From Chara braunii (Eukaryota; Streptophyta; Charophyceae; Charales; Characeae), in contig BFEA01000169.1 in the NCBI GenBank assembly GCA_003427395.1, positions 2,511,505 through 2,550,803 on the forward strand: a DNA stretch of 39,299 nt, in the 5' to 3' direction. Both the position numbers and the translations under genes were made by a program. This document shows positions 28,335-37,836 of the stretch, piece by piece. The notes under the pieces were generated by a model that worked only from the letters and a program-made list of their open reading frames with translations, did no database searches and was not told where the DNA came from. Numbering within the stretch: the stretch's first letter is position 1; each line of letters starts with the position of its first letter.

Positions 28335-28939
28335 ATATGCTGTCGAGCGATTGTGCCGAGGTTGGTCGGCATGCAGAACCCCGAAACTTTTTCATTTTTT
28401 TTTTTTTTTTTTTTTTTTTAAAGCACCTTCATTATATTTCAGAACTCGTTCACAATGAGGCCGGGGACCTCACAATTCAACCCGGAGTTATCCCAGCCAC
28501 TTCAGCCGGTTTAGCTTCTGCATTTGCCCCCCTATTCTAATCCCATCAACATTTGCTCATTAGCCCAACTCTCTGATTCCCAAATTAACTCTCTCGGACC
28601 TCTACCTAATCTCCTACTTCTAAATTATTATGGTATCTATTCCTCTCCTAGCCTCAGCGGGCTACACACCCCCCCCCCCGAGCCTAACTCGAGTAGAATT
28701 CCTACAGTAACTTCAAACTACCTTGAGCCTATTCCCTGAGCCGTCTGTGTCCCTCCTATTTACTCAAACCGACATCAGTTATCCAGCACTTAGGGCCTAA
28801 CATGGCCCCCCCAGAACCTACTGAGGTTCGGCTTGTAACTGCAGCCCGTCTTTGTTCCCGGATTTTCCGACGGGAACCTTACCCCCTTCTTCGGGGCTGA
28901 CAACCGAGGGGTCAGGTACACTGCCTGTTTCTTCATCCG
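28335..28939. other. Gene-free stretch with poly-T and C-run
   Basis: T tract at 28394-28419. GGCCGGGGACCTCACAATTC at 28459 matches the sequence at 449, a dispersed repeat. C run at 28669-28679. A 71-codon forward frame (28524-28739) is not recognisable. Confidence 0.4.
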
Positions 28940-30225
28940 GACGTTAACCACCGAGAGAGTACGAGCTTTCCTTCAACTGTCACAGCTGCCAATTGTGACC
29001 CTCTGGCCCACGTGAAGAGAAACCAGCTTCGACCTGTAGGTGACCTGCCTCTGTTGGCTTTCCTCGACCAATCCACTTGTATCATCGTCCTTATGATCGC
29101 TTTGATTCTGTTCTTGATCTGCACGTCTGCCATTCATTCGTTTCGGAACAGGATCTTGTTTCTGTCCTCCCAGATGACCCAGGCGATGGCCGCTGTGATT
29201 GCCTGGGCCATGTACCCCCAACCCTTCCGCTTGAAGAACAGAGGGGGGAGTCTTCCTGAGACAACCCAGTCTTGATTCCAGGGCATTGCATTCCCCAGTC
29301 TTTGCCGGTGTTCCGCCCACCATCTCCAAATTCTTTGGGATGTGGGGCAGTCCCAACGTAGGTGTTTCAAAGTTTCCTCTGATCTGTTGCCACAGCGCCG
29401 ACAAATTCAGTTGAACTGTCATGCCCTTATCTGCCAGCCACCTGGCCGTTGGGACAGCTGAGTGGGTGAGCAACCATTGTAGCCCAGACATCTTGAGACT
29501 TGGAAGCAGATGAAGTTGTTACCAGACTCCCTTCCATGCCCTCGGGCTCGGAGGGGTGGGCATATCCATTGTTCTAGCCGCTCTCTCACATATCTCAGAA
29601 ATGTACTCGCCTTGTGGTTGAAGAAACCGTCGGGCCCGTTTCGTGCTGTATTGTATCAGGGTCCACTGTTCTCCTTGTGGTGACCTCCAGCAGCCTGCCC
29701 CCGGGTCTATACGCAACTCTCGTATGGCCCGTCCGCCTTGTACCAGAAAAAACCTTTTCCTTCCCCCTCCCTGCTCGGCCTGTAGGACTCTGATAGCGTA
29801 GAGGTTGGTGTTGGCCTGGATTGCTTCTTCTCACAGAAGGGTGAGTTTCTGGAGGTCGTTGATGCTGTGTTCTGTTGCCCACCTTGAGGCCATCAAGTCT
29901 CCGTTTTCTTTCTGTTCCTCCATTTTCAGCACAGACTGGGGCGTTTCATCGCTGTTCTCTGTCTTGTACCAGGCTCCGAGGACTGGTTTCTGGTGGGAAA
30001 GGAGGATGTCTACCCAGTTTCCTAGAATTTTCTCTCGAATCCTCTCCAATCTGTCTCCCACCCCTTGCAACCTGCAAAGTTTGTCTCGGACTTCTCTGTC
30101 TGATTTCCAGTCATTTTGGTCATCAGACCAGATGTCCCAAGATGGTGAGCAACCACCAGGCTCCGAGGAATGGTTTCTGGTGAGGAACCATAGTAGCCCA
30201 GACATCTTGAGACTTTTCAATCTTT
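28940..30225 (-). mobile_element. LINE-D: non-LTR retrotransposon C-terminal fragment
   Basis: The minus strand encodes KHLRWDCPTSQRIWRWW and AAIAWVIWEDRNKILFRN (29134-29370), the typical end of plant-type LINE proteins (zinc-knuckle/Trp module, then an I-W-x-x-R-N motif). Upstream in another frame is SGLQWLLTHSAVPTARWLA. Between 29519 and 30220 lie charged frames including NWVDILLSHQKPVLGAWYK. TAGCCCAGACATCTTGAGAC occurs at both 29480 and 30194, so part is duplicated or two related fragments abut. No catalytic motif; 5'-truncated and frameshifted. Confidence 0.7.
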
Positions 30226-30503
30226 TAAAATTTGGACCATGTTCGATATGTGTGCATCATCCTTTTTTTTCTTTTTTTTTTCAGAGAAAAGGACAGCAGG
30301 CTTGAGATATATCCACAGGTGACCGACCCCAGGTAATTTGGTATTATTATGGAACTCATTGTCGATTTCATGCCATGATTATTGGTTATCGAGCTTGTTT
30401 TTTTCTTTTTTTTCTTTTTTTGAAACATGGGCGATGGTTGTGGGGGCGGTGCTGATAAGAGCAGACACCCCCTCTACTTTACCCGTTGTTGGATGTCTCC
30501 ATT
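30226..30503. other. Gene-free stretch
   Basis: T-rich tracts at 30262-30282 and 30397-30421. GACAGCAGGCTTGAGATATA near 30290 echoes GACAGCCTTGAGATATGAGA at 26559, a possible dispersed-repeat fragment. Confidence 0.4.
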
Positions 30504-30550
30504 TCATTGGTGGGAAGCTGCACCTGCTAGAAAACGGGTCCGGCATCCCT
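30504..30550 (+). repeat. B55 repeat copy
   Basis: CATTGGTGGGAAGCTGCACC, then TGCTAGAAAACGGGTCCGGC and ATCCCT. Complete with a few substitutions. Confidence 0.6.
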
Positions 30551-30971
30551 TTACAACATAAACTCAGAGTCAAATTACAAAGTTTTCACATGACCATGCC
30601 TTTTGCCCTTTGCGGGCAATGTCCTAGCATTTTAAGCCGACTTATGCGAACAGTGCACTTTTTTCAACTACCTTTCATCCACCTGTCCCCTCAGGCCATT
30701 CTGTGTTTTCCTGTTGTCGCTGACCCCACATGGCACTCCTCCATTGTTGCTGACCGCACTTGGCGTCTCTCTTGGTCAGCAGCTGACCCCAGCACTTGCG
30801 GCATCCACTCCGTCATTGGCAGCCGGCCCCAGTACTCGGGGTATCCACACAGTCCCTCCCTGATGGTGTATAAGCCGACTGGTGAACTCGCCATTTCTTA
30901 CGCCACCGTTCTCCCCAACGTTCAGTGCCTGCTGCAGTTGGGGTCCCTTTTAGCAGGAGGGGTCAAGAGAT

Positions 30972-31030
<59 letters not shown>
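30972..31030. repeat. 59-base G homopolymer
   Basis: An uninterrupted run of 59 G at the 3' edge of LINE-B. The corresponding place in LINE-A (21768-21786) is a short T/G run, so this may be an expansion of a C tract on the element's sense strand. Such runs are hard to sequence and the length may be wrong. The 287-codon frame across it (30338-31201) is an artefact. Confidence 0.9.
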
Positions 31031-31031
<1 letters not shown>

Positions 31032-31715
31032 GCGGGTGCAGGGGGCTGGCTGATAAGCGAGCGGGAGGGTGGTGCATGGTCTGTTACAAGCACAGAGTTA
31101 ATCTGAAGGTCAGGGGCCTGGAAGTTGTGAAAGGGCCTCCTTTCCCAGGTGGGTTCCGTGGTCCTTCATGCCAAGAGATACTGAGCCCGTTACCCAGTTG
31201 AGAAAAGATCCTGTGCGGGTCCATTCGGGACCTGATTTCCTCTTCTATTGCCTGTTGAGCTTGTTGTAATCCAAATTGGTGGTCTTTTCTCTCGAAGGAA
31301 CATCTCTTTCTGCAGGCTAACATAAGGACCTGCAACCTCATGTAGGAGAAGAGGTCGGTTGCAAAGGTGGACCACTGCGCCAGCAGGTGTTGGATCTTGC
31401 CTAGCAGTAGGAGGCCGAGGTCCCATGGGATATGGAACCCTGTGAGCGAGTGGGAAGGCTGCATCCCGCCATTGCAATATTTGGATAACCATCGGGCATG
31501 CCAGTAGGCAGTGTTCCAGCGTTGCCCTGGCCGGCAGCAACACCCTGCCGGAATAAGAGCAAATGGGGGACATCAGGCCTTTTTGCTCAAGATCCGTTCT
31601 GGAGACAAGCTAGTCGGGCGTGGGGAGGCAGCAGTGCAGGATCTGCCATTCCAGGGACCTGAGGTTTGCGGGCATAACTTTGGAGTACTTGGACCATGAC
31701 AGGTTTTCTAGCAAT
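31031..31715 (-). mobile_element. LINE-B: C-terminal fragment related to LINE-A
   Basis: Minus-strand frames at 31190-31573 and 31084-31464 encode ARATLEHCLLACPMVIQIL and KDHQFGLQQAQQAIEEEIRS, matching LINE-A in the same order with frameshifts. DNA similarity extends to about 31715, for example GGTGTGGGGAGGCA against GGCGTGGGGAGGCA. Only the last part of the element is present, as expected of a 5'-truncated insertion. A SINE follows about 100 bp away. Confidence 0.8.
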
Positions 31716-31819
31716 TGTTATGACAGGTATGTTGAGAGTTTAAGCATCTTGAAGTATCATGAAATTGAGGGTCTCAACCTTGATAGGCATCGTAAGAGAG
31801 CCATGAATGTATGCTGACT

Positions 31820-32061
31820 GAGAATTCAGCAACAGAATCCTTTTATTGGGTGCGTCCTGACCAGCTGCAGCAGGACCTGAGCAGGCACTTCCACCTGGCC
31901 TGACGTCCCGCATGGCACAGGCTACAGGGTGATGCAACTCACCCCAGTGACAGCGACCAGAGTTGACTGGCCCTGGCCATCGGAAGTGATGGCAACGGGA
32001 TTAGAACCCAGCACCTCCGCGGTGCCACAGGCATGAAACCTACTGAGCTAGCCGACGGGAC
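31820..32061 (-). mobile_element. tRNA-derived SINE
   Basis: On the minus strand the head reads CCCGTCGGCTAGCTCAGTAG, with A-box TAGCTCAGTAGG, a tRNA-like middle, and B-box GGTTCTAATCC set in GGGTTCTAATCCCG (about 31994-32009). The tRNA-like part spans about 31991-32061. Its body runs on to about 31820 (AATAAAAGGATTCTGTTGCT), where no long A-tail is present. It is the clearest tRNA-related element of the window. The acceptor stem does not pair properly, so it is a SINE and not a tRNA gene. Confidence 0.7.
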
Positions 32062-33232
32062 GTATGTGAATAATCCTTCTCCAGGGCCTATGCGCATCTT
32101 CTACCAGTGTCTATTCGGGATGTCGGGAAGGACAGCGGGAAACAAACTATAATAAGATGTGGTAGCAATTACTTGCCACTTGCCTGGTGGCCGAATGGCA
32201 CACTCCCTTCTACCATTTGTTAGCAGCACCACAAACGATCAGCATTGCTGAATCTATCCTTTCCAGCCAGCGATCGGTTTTTGCTTGACAGACCAGCTCC
32301 ATGTAATAATAGCAGATCCTTAGAAGGGGATCAGATACAGTTGACAGCACAGCTCCATGTATAGCACCAGAACAGCGGAGCCTCTTCTTCTCGACTCTTC
32401 ATTTTTCCCACCCTTGGACTACCGGGCTGTGTAGGGTCAGGCTCCACCTAGGAGGTTGACCTTGACTACAGCCCAGTAGTAAACCACCAGCGGGCCGGGG
32501 GAGGTGCGGGGGTGGGGTGGGGTGGGGGAGGAGGGGGGGGGGGGGGTTCAAAAGAACTCTGCCAGCTAAGACAAAGCCGCGGAAAGGCTGGGAGTGAACA
32601 TTGGGAAAAGACTGGCCGTGCCAGGCAAATGGTGTGCCGCAACGGTTCGGGTTTCCTAAGGCTGGGGAAAAAGTGTGTTGGAAAAATGAGCTTCTTAACG
32701 ACTGGTGCTTCAACCAGCGCAATGCAGAGGCCTTGTTGCACCCTTCCACGGGCATCCAACAGTTTTTCCACCGTGAATGAATTCAAACCACCACTACCTC
32801 CAATCCTCTTTTCCCTGAGGCGGATTTGAGCTGCGCGCCAATTTCAGAATGAACCGACATGGCGCGATATTTTGTTCTTATGGCTGGTGCCACCAGCCAA
32901 AGATGTCCGAGAAGCCACCCCCCTGAAGAATGCGATGGTTAACCATATGTGTTGTCCTCCCTTGACCGTGAAAGGATTAAGCCAGTGCAGGCCAGGCCTC
33001 TTCATCCAAACCATGTCCCATTTGTTAACTGGCAGATCATCACGATGTAATGGTGGTTTTAGAGTTCGAATTGTGTCAAAAGAAGTACACAATGCTAGGG
33101 GACGCTCCTTTTCTTTGTTCAATGCAGTTACTGAAATGCTGACCATAATCTCAATCCTCAGAAGATTTTTCAGCTGGGATCGCAAAGGCAGATTCTGGGA
33201 AGACACAAGAAGGGCTAGTTGAACATATTTAG
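32062..33232. other. Gene-free stretch with G-rich tract
   Basis: A G-rich tract lies at 32499-32547. AAACCACCAGCGGGCC (32481) and AAACCACCACTACC (32784) resemble M4 left ends but are in the same orientation and do not define an element. At 32844-33248 overlapping frames on both strands (134 minus, 116 plus codons) lack recognised domains. Confidence 0.4.
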
Positions 33233-33591
33233 CTTCCCTCCTTTGCATGTATTGCAGTTACAGAAAAATGCACCTACACAAGAACACACCCAGAGAAGCT
33301 CAAACGCCTGGCCAATGGCCATGTAGATCTTCAGATATTTTCTGACAAAGGCTTTTGTGCAAAGAACGTGAAGCACATGGGCAATCCCATCAAGAATCAC
33401 AATATAAAGAAGTTCAGGTTCTGCATTTGCGCTCCTCAGGCTGAGACATTGGGGAAGGAAAAAAGGCTGCCCTTTGCAAAGCGGGATTATAACTGTGGAA
33501 ACTTTAACACTGACTCGGCAGCAAATTGTCACCTATCTTATTTAATTTCCAGATCCTCAAGCTCTTCAATCTTTGGTCTCGCACATTGAAA
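33233..33591 (+). other. Unidentified exon-like open frame
   Basis: A plus-strand frame open for 119 codons. A TTGCAG acceptor-like site ends at 33257 and is followed by a hydrophilic, Lys/Cys-rich sequence (TEKCTYTRTHPEKLKRLANG, then HVDLQIFSDKGFCAKNVKH and KKFRFCICAPQAETLGKEK) that reads like a true protein. No family recognised. A hydrophobic 105-codon frame on the minus strand overlaps it (33215-33532), so coding status is uncertain. It may be an exon, a domesticated fragment or chance. Confidence 0.25.
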
Positions 33592-34404
33592 TTTCACAAT
33601 ACGTTCCGAGCTTTTTCCTTCTTTTTTTTGGTTTTTGCCATGTGCCTACGTGTTTCGGTAGGATGCAGTGGACCCGGTAGGAACCATGCGGAACTTGTTT
33701 CTTTAGTACCTACAGCTTTTTGTTCTAGGCACAAAAAAATACTCGCACGCAAATGAGTCAAGCTTGTATACAAACTTCCCTGAGCTTCACACTTTGTGTG
33801 GTCTTCTCTTTTTCAGTTATCTAAATTTGGTGTTTTGTGCCAGACCATTGGCGCTGCCAGCCAGCATCTCCAGGATCTTAGCCAGACATTATCGTCGATA
33901 GAGTAATAGATTATGGTAAGATGTGCCAGGGTAGCAGGGATGTGATTCTACCTATTCCTCCTTGGGGAGCTGCAAGTGCTAACTTAGGCCATACGAGGGG
34001 GCTCAGCATCTACAAGGTTGGGTTTTAAGTTTCTAACCTTTTCTTCCCAAACAAAATCCCGTTATTTCAGACAGCATTGCACTTGCCTTGGCTCTGTGGT
34101 TCTGGCCATAGATTACCAATGTCAATGATAAAAAAAATCTGCATCAGTTGGACTTTTCCCCTCAGGTCTCAGGTCTGTCCTATTGGTGTCTGGTGCTCCA
34201 TATGGCACCGGGCCCAGGGTTCCATTGAACATCCGCAGACTACAGCTGGTTCCCCCCCCCCCCCCCAAATTGAAACCACTTCAGCTTATTAAGTTATTAC
34301 ACCTGTACGTGGTATGTGTGCAAAATTAACCTATTCAATCTTACTAGATCCGTTTGATTCCATCAGGATCCGAAAACGACAAAAAAAAAGGGATTTGAGA
34401 TCAA
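33592..34404. other. Gene-free stretch
   Basis: C run at 34253-34266 and A run at 34380-34389. No gene or repeat family recognised. Confidence 0.4.
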
Positions 34405-34503
34405 GGAAGCAAAGCGATCAGCAAATGGCTCATTGAATCAGTTATAATTTATTTGGTGGTCTCCTTACCCCTCAGATAATGGTGGTAATTCTAGAGCTAG
34501 TAA
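34405..34503 (+). pseudogene. 18S rRNA gene fragment
   Basis: About 85 bases clearly match the 5' domain of 18S rRNA: GCAAATGGCTCATTGAATCA, GTTATAATTTATTTGGTGGT, then GATAATGGTGGTAATTCTAG and AGCTAGTA. The functional gene reads close to GCGAATGGCTCATTAAATCA, GTTATAGTTTATTTGATGGT and AGTAATTCTAGAGCTAATA. Many substitutions, mostly transitions, and no rRNA sequence on either side show a dispersed, dead scrap of rDNA. Confidence 0.85.
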
Positions 34504-34692
34504 AGTTGGGGCGGGGAGGGGAATCATGAAGTCTACCATTCAGCCACATGGGATGGGATTGCCTCTGTTTCCTAGCATGTTCACTCACCTTATCAGCTCT
34601 TTTTCATTTTCAAAATACCAACAGAGGTGGTCGTCCATCAAGTGAGGGGTAAGAGCGTAACCTGATTGAGGGTTTGCCACTGAAGATGGCCG

Positions 34693-34744
34693 CACTCCAT
34701 TCCTGGGGAGCAGCACGTGCTGGGAAAAGGTCCCACTGTCCCTG
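34693..34744 (+). repeat. B55 repeat copy
   Basis: CACTCCATTCCTGGGGAGCA, GCACGTGCTGGGAAAAGGTC, CCACTGTCCCTG. Intermediate between the main family and the ATTCTGGGG subfamily. Confidence 0.55.
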
Positions 34745-35473
34745 TATATGAAGCAGAACCAGAAATGTTTTAGCATAGAAACAGGGCGAGAGGCATTGAT
34801 AACTTCCAGACACAGAAAGGATTGACATCGGTCCCACTAATGAAATGTATATCTTTTGCACGAACAAGGGAAAGCCAGAAATAGCCTCACTCAGCAGGCC
34901 CACCCTGTTCTCCTAGATGCCAAAAATTTGACTGAATGCAGTCTCAAAGGCATCCCACCATGCTCCTCCTTCTCCTGCAGAGGGACACACACAAAGAAAA
35001 AAGAGGTGTCAATCCCTACTTTTGAGGGAGGCTCCTTTGAAACCCAGTTCGTTACCATTCCCTTTAACCACCAGTATGAGGCCCCTCGACTAAAACTTCT
35101 GCTGGAAGACAAGGAGGCTCCACTTCTTTGGGCCGGGCAGCCTTCTAGGGCTTTTGCAGCCTTCAGGGGAACCCCACCAGCTATATCCTCTTCGACAACG
35201 ATGAGAGAGTCAAGCTGCACGACACCAACCTCACAGGAAGCCCCCACAGGGACCAGGCAGATGATTACGGGTGCGCAGGTGGTCTGCAGGGTGCCCAGGC
35301 AGGTACATGATGCCAATCCTACATCTGATGTCACATCAGCCGAGTGGGGAGGATGGCTGATGGCAAGCTGGCCGCTGATGCTGGGGCTCAAGATTTGTCA
35401 TGGCCATCCAATAGCAAGGATCGACGGCCGAGGACGAGTTCAGCCGTTGTCCAGTGGAAATGTTCGCTGCCAT
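34745..35473. other. Unassigned stretch with a long open frame
   Basis: A plus-strand frame of 217 codons (34856-35509) and a minus-strand frame of 166 codons (34891-35391) overlap. Neither shows a domain I recognise. A third plus frame at about 35159-35300, between TTTTGCAG and CAG/GTACAT, could be a small internal exon (ILFDNDERVKLHDTNLTG). TTAACCACCAGTATG at 35064 resembles an M4 left end without a partner. Confidence 0.3.
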
Positions 35474-35517
35474 GGACATGTTCACTGCGCACCGTTAAAT
35501 GTTGCGTGAACATGTCC
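35474..35517. repeat. Perfect 12-bp hairpin
   Basis: GGACATGTTCAC (35474-35485) and GTGAACATGTCC (35506-35517) are exact inverted repeats with a 20-base spacer. Context gives no clue to function. Confidence 0.8.
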
Positions 35518-35696
35518 AGGGCAAGTGTTTGGTGTGACCATTGATGTGCGTGAATGTCTTCGAATTGCTGTTCTGGGATTGCAAGTAGAATAAAGACGAA
35601 GGAACAACAGAAGTCCTGATTTTTTGTTATTTGGAGTGAAGCGCCAATACAATGAGCAAAAAAGACAGACAAAACGAAAGTAGTGAAAAACAAAAC

Positions 35697-35817
35697 TGTG
35701 TGAGAACAAACACAAAAAATGTATGCAACGTTTCATCAACAGGTGTATCTTTTCATGTAATAGCTGAAGATTCATTTTCATTTCGCACAATTTTGGTGAG
35801 TGGTTGCGGCCAGGCCC
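35697..35817. mobile_element. MITE family M1, diverged copy
   Basis: The right half is clear: GGTGTATCTTTTCATGTAAT, AGCTGAAGATTCATTTTCAT, TTCGCACAATTTTGGTGAGT, ending GGCCAGGCCC. The left half (GTGTGAGAACAAACAC) is decayed. Confidence 0.65.
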
Positions 35818-36190
35818 ATACAGACCCAAGTTCAAATGCAGATTTGTGAGGACTCACCAAAACTACCGCGCAGGCGGGGAGTTCGGAGAGTCCTCTAGGT
35901 GGCCAACCAAAATGGTAAGTAGGAGGCACATCCAGATCAGTGGTCTGGACTGACTTTTTGTTTTCTTGCATTGCTTTCAGCCAGTTGGGCTGTCAGGACT
36001 GACCTTTTGTTGTCTTGTGCTGGTTTCAGCCAGCCAGTCTGTCTGGACCAACATTTTGTTGTCTTGCATTGCTTTCAGCGAACTGGTCTGGACCCACCAA
36101 CGTGAGAGGACAAGTTTGGTGAGGCGGTGCAGCGCGGCCTCCATGTGGTGAGTTTGGGATGCTTTTTCTTGGTGGTGAGAACTCGTGCCG
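35818..36190. other. Gene-free stretch
   Basis: Three partial repeats of TTTTGTTGTCTTGC(A/T)(T/C)TG, CTTTCAGCCAG and GTCTGGAC occur between about 35940 and 36092 (35956, 36006, 36055), a degenerate tandem array with about 50-bp period. Otherwise nothing recognised. Confidence 0.6.
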
Positions 36191-36192
36191 AG

Positions 36193-36254
36193 GCTCGCAG
36201 ACACACGCGCAGACACACACACAGACACAAACACACACGCGTGCACACACACAC
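36193..36254. repeat. (CA)n-rich microsatellite
   Basis: Interrupted CA/CG repeats (ACACACGCGCAGACACACAC). Frames across it are Cys/Val artefacts. Confidence 0.85.
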
Positions 36255-36317
36255 AATCTCCTGTATGGCACTTGCATGCCTTACAAACTGAACTTGTGCC
36301 AAAAAAAAAAAAAAAAA

Positions 36318-37275
36318 CATAGTGAGTGATAGGCACTCCAACCATGTGAAACATGGAATGTATTCAGGTGGATCAACAGAGCCCTTCCACTGCCCCTTCG
36401 CCCTCATTTGCAGATTATGCCCCTCCCACCCCCTCCCGCACCCCCTCCATGGCCCCATCCTCTACCCCCCTCTTTGCTCTGATTGCCAGCCAAGGACCTT
36501 TTTGTAGATTGGAGATGGTCTGGGGAGTCCTTATCGCACGGCTATCATGAGCAGCCCCACCAGCAGGGCTGGCGTTTCGAGCATTCCCACTGCTAGTGGG
36601 AGGCCTGGTGGCATGCAATCCTGTGGGTGCTACACTTTCTGATCTAGACTATCCGCAGGTGGTTCTGCTCCTGGTGGCAATCGAACGTCCCATCCCTTTT
36701 CCCACACACCCTAACTCCACATTCTTGAGACACTGTAGTCCTCTCAAGGCCAAGATCTCATCCTTACTGTGCCCTGATATACACCCTTTTCTTGTGTGTG
36801 TATCCCTACACAATCAGTGCTATGATACAATTGGTCGCATGGTTTAAAACTTTAAATTGTCATGAACTTTTCCGATGATTTTTTGCTCTATCTGGTATGT
36901 CCCTTAAGGCTCCGTGATTTCCACAATCAGGTGTAGGCTACCTCTGTGACCCTTCATCAGGGGTCCTCAAGCTCCTATTTATGACTAGAACCCTAACTCC
37001 ATAGCGGGGGCCCATAACCATTGAAGAGCCAAAACAAATCACCAGTGCACTATCAACCTCCCAACTATCCGCCAAGGGTCACCAATCAACCCCCATGAAA
37101 GCCTGCCAACGAACCAGTTGGAGTAATGCCTGACACCAATGGTGGCGGGTTGGCTGAGGGGATAGTCGCTGCGTTCAATGGGAGAAACGAGTGTATCCCA
37201 AGTGATCAAAAGAAAGGCACTTGAAAACTGCACTCCATCGCTTGTTTCTCTAAGTGATCGCTTTGTGCGTTTTCA
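36318..37275. other. Gene-free stretch
   Basis: A C-rich segment at 36410-36480 and a small hairpin TCCCACTGCTAGTGGGA near 36585-36601. No gene is recognised. Confidence 0.4.
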
Positions 37276-37427
37276 TTAAATCACCAGTACATGGTCCCAG
37301 CCTTGCTGAAAAGAAACTCGTCACCTATCCGGGAAAGTCGGCTCCGGCACGCCGTCGGTGGCTGGCGTCGCTTTTCCACCTCTGACATGGCCCCACGGCC
37401 GATGTGAGGTGTGTACTGGTGGTTTAA
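37276..37427. mobile_element. MITE family M4, TTAA-flanked copy
   Basis: Bases 37280-37423 (144 bp) begin ATCACCAGTACATGG and end GTGTACTGGTGGT, flanked by TTAA at 37276-37279 and 37424-37427. The ends match the 17.6 and 18.1 kb copies while the middle is different (CATGGCCCCACGGCCGATGT is shared in part with 18288-18300). Confidence 0.8.
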
Positions 37428-37544
37428 CCCAAATTGATGTTGTATGCGAGCAACACAGGCTTTTGGAGTCTGGACAAAGAAAAAAGAAAAATCAGAATGC
37501 ATGAATTTGTTCTGTTTGGTATTTCACTATTCAGAGTGCTAATG

Positions 37545-37590
37545 TTATGGACTCAGCCAGGGCTCGATCCCTGGTCCGTTGGTTACCACC
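37545..37590 (+). repeat. tRNA T-arm-like scrap
   Basis: CCAGGGCTCGATCCCTGG forms a perfect 5-bp stem with a loop like the tRNA T-loop, and GGCTCGATCCC fits the B-box. No A-box was found at the right distance, so it is a scrap of a tRNA-derived element at best. A T run follows at 37605-37614. Confidence 0.35.
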
Positions 37591-37789
37591 CTGCCAGGCT
37601 GCCTTTTTTTTTTTAGTTTCTGATCTCGGGCTCCTGACTGTTGGTGCCCTCTGCAGTTGGCGCCCGTTATCAAATTCCTCCTTTAGCACTTTCGGATTTT
37701 GACACTTGGCGCCATCCGGCATTCTGGTGCCCGGACTCAGACGTTCAATTCTCAGTTCAGCCCTGAGGCAAATTGCACTTCTGCCCTCG

Positions 37790-37836
37790 GTACTGAACTT
37801 GAGTCCGGTACTTAAGACCGGACTCAAGCCCAGTAC
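37790..37836. repeat. Inverted repeat
   Basis: TTGAGTCCGGT and ACCGGACTCAA form an 11-bp stem around ACTTAAG, extended imperfectly by GTACTG/CAGTAC at the outer edges. The surrounding bases 37735-37870 repeat CAGTT, CTGAG and TACTTG words. Confidence 0.75.

Noticed and set aside
30338-31201. A 287-codon plus-strand frame
   Set aside because: It spans the 59-base G run, which encodes poly-glycine, and overlaps the LINE-B fragment on the other strand. The openness comes from the homopolymer.
34856-35509. A 217-codon plus-strand frame as a host gene
   Set aside because: No recognised domain, a competing 166-codon minus frame and a third plausible plus frame in the same DNA; kept only as an unassigned stretch.
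37140-37200. GGGTTGGCTGAGGGG as a possible tRNA-Ser-like head
   Set aside because: No B-box at proper distance and no stems.
37655-37740. TTGGCGCC words resembling a retroviral-type primer-binding site
   Set aside because: Several degenerate copies sit close together and no long terminal repeat, polypurine tract, gag or pol sequence is nearby.
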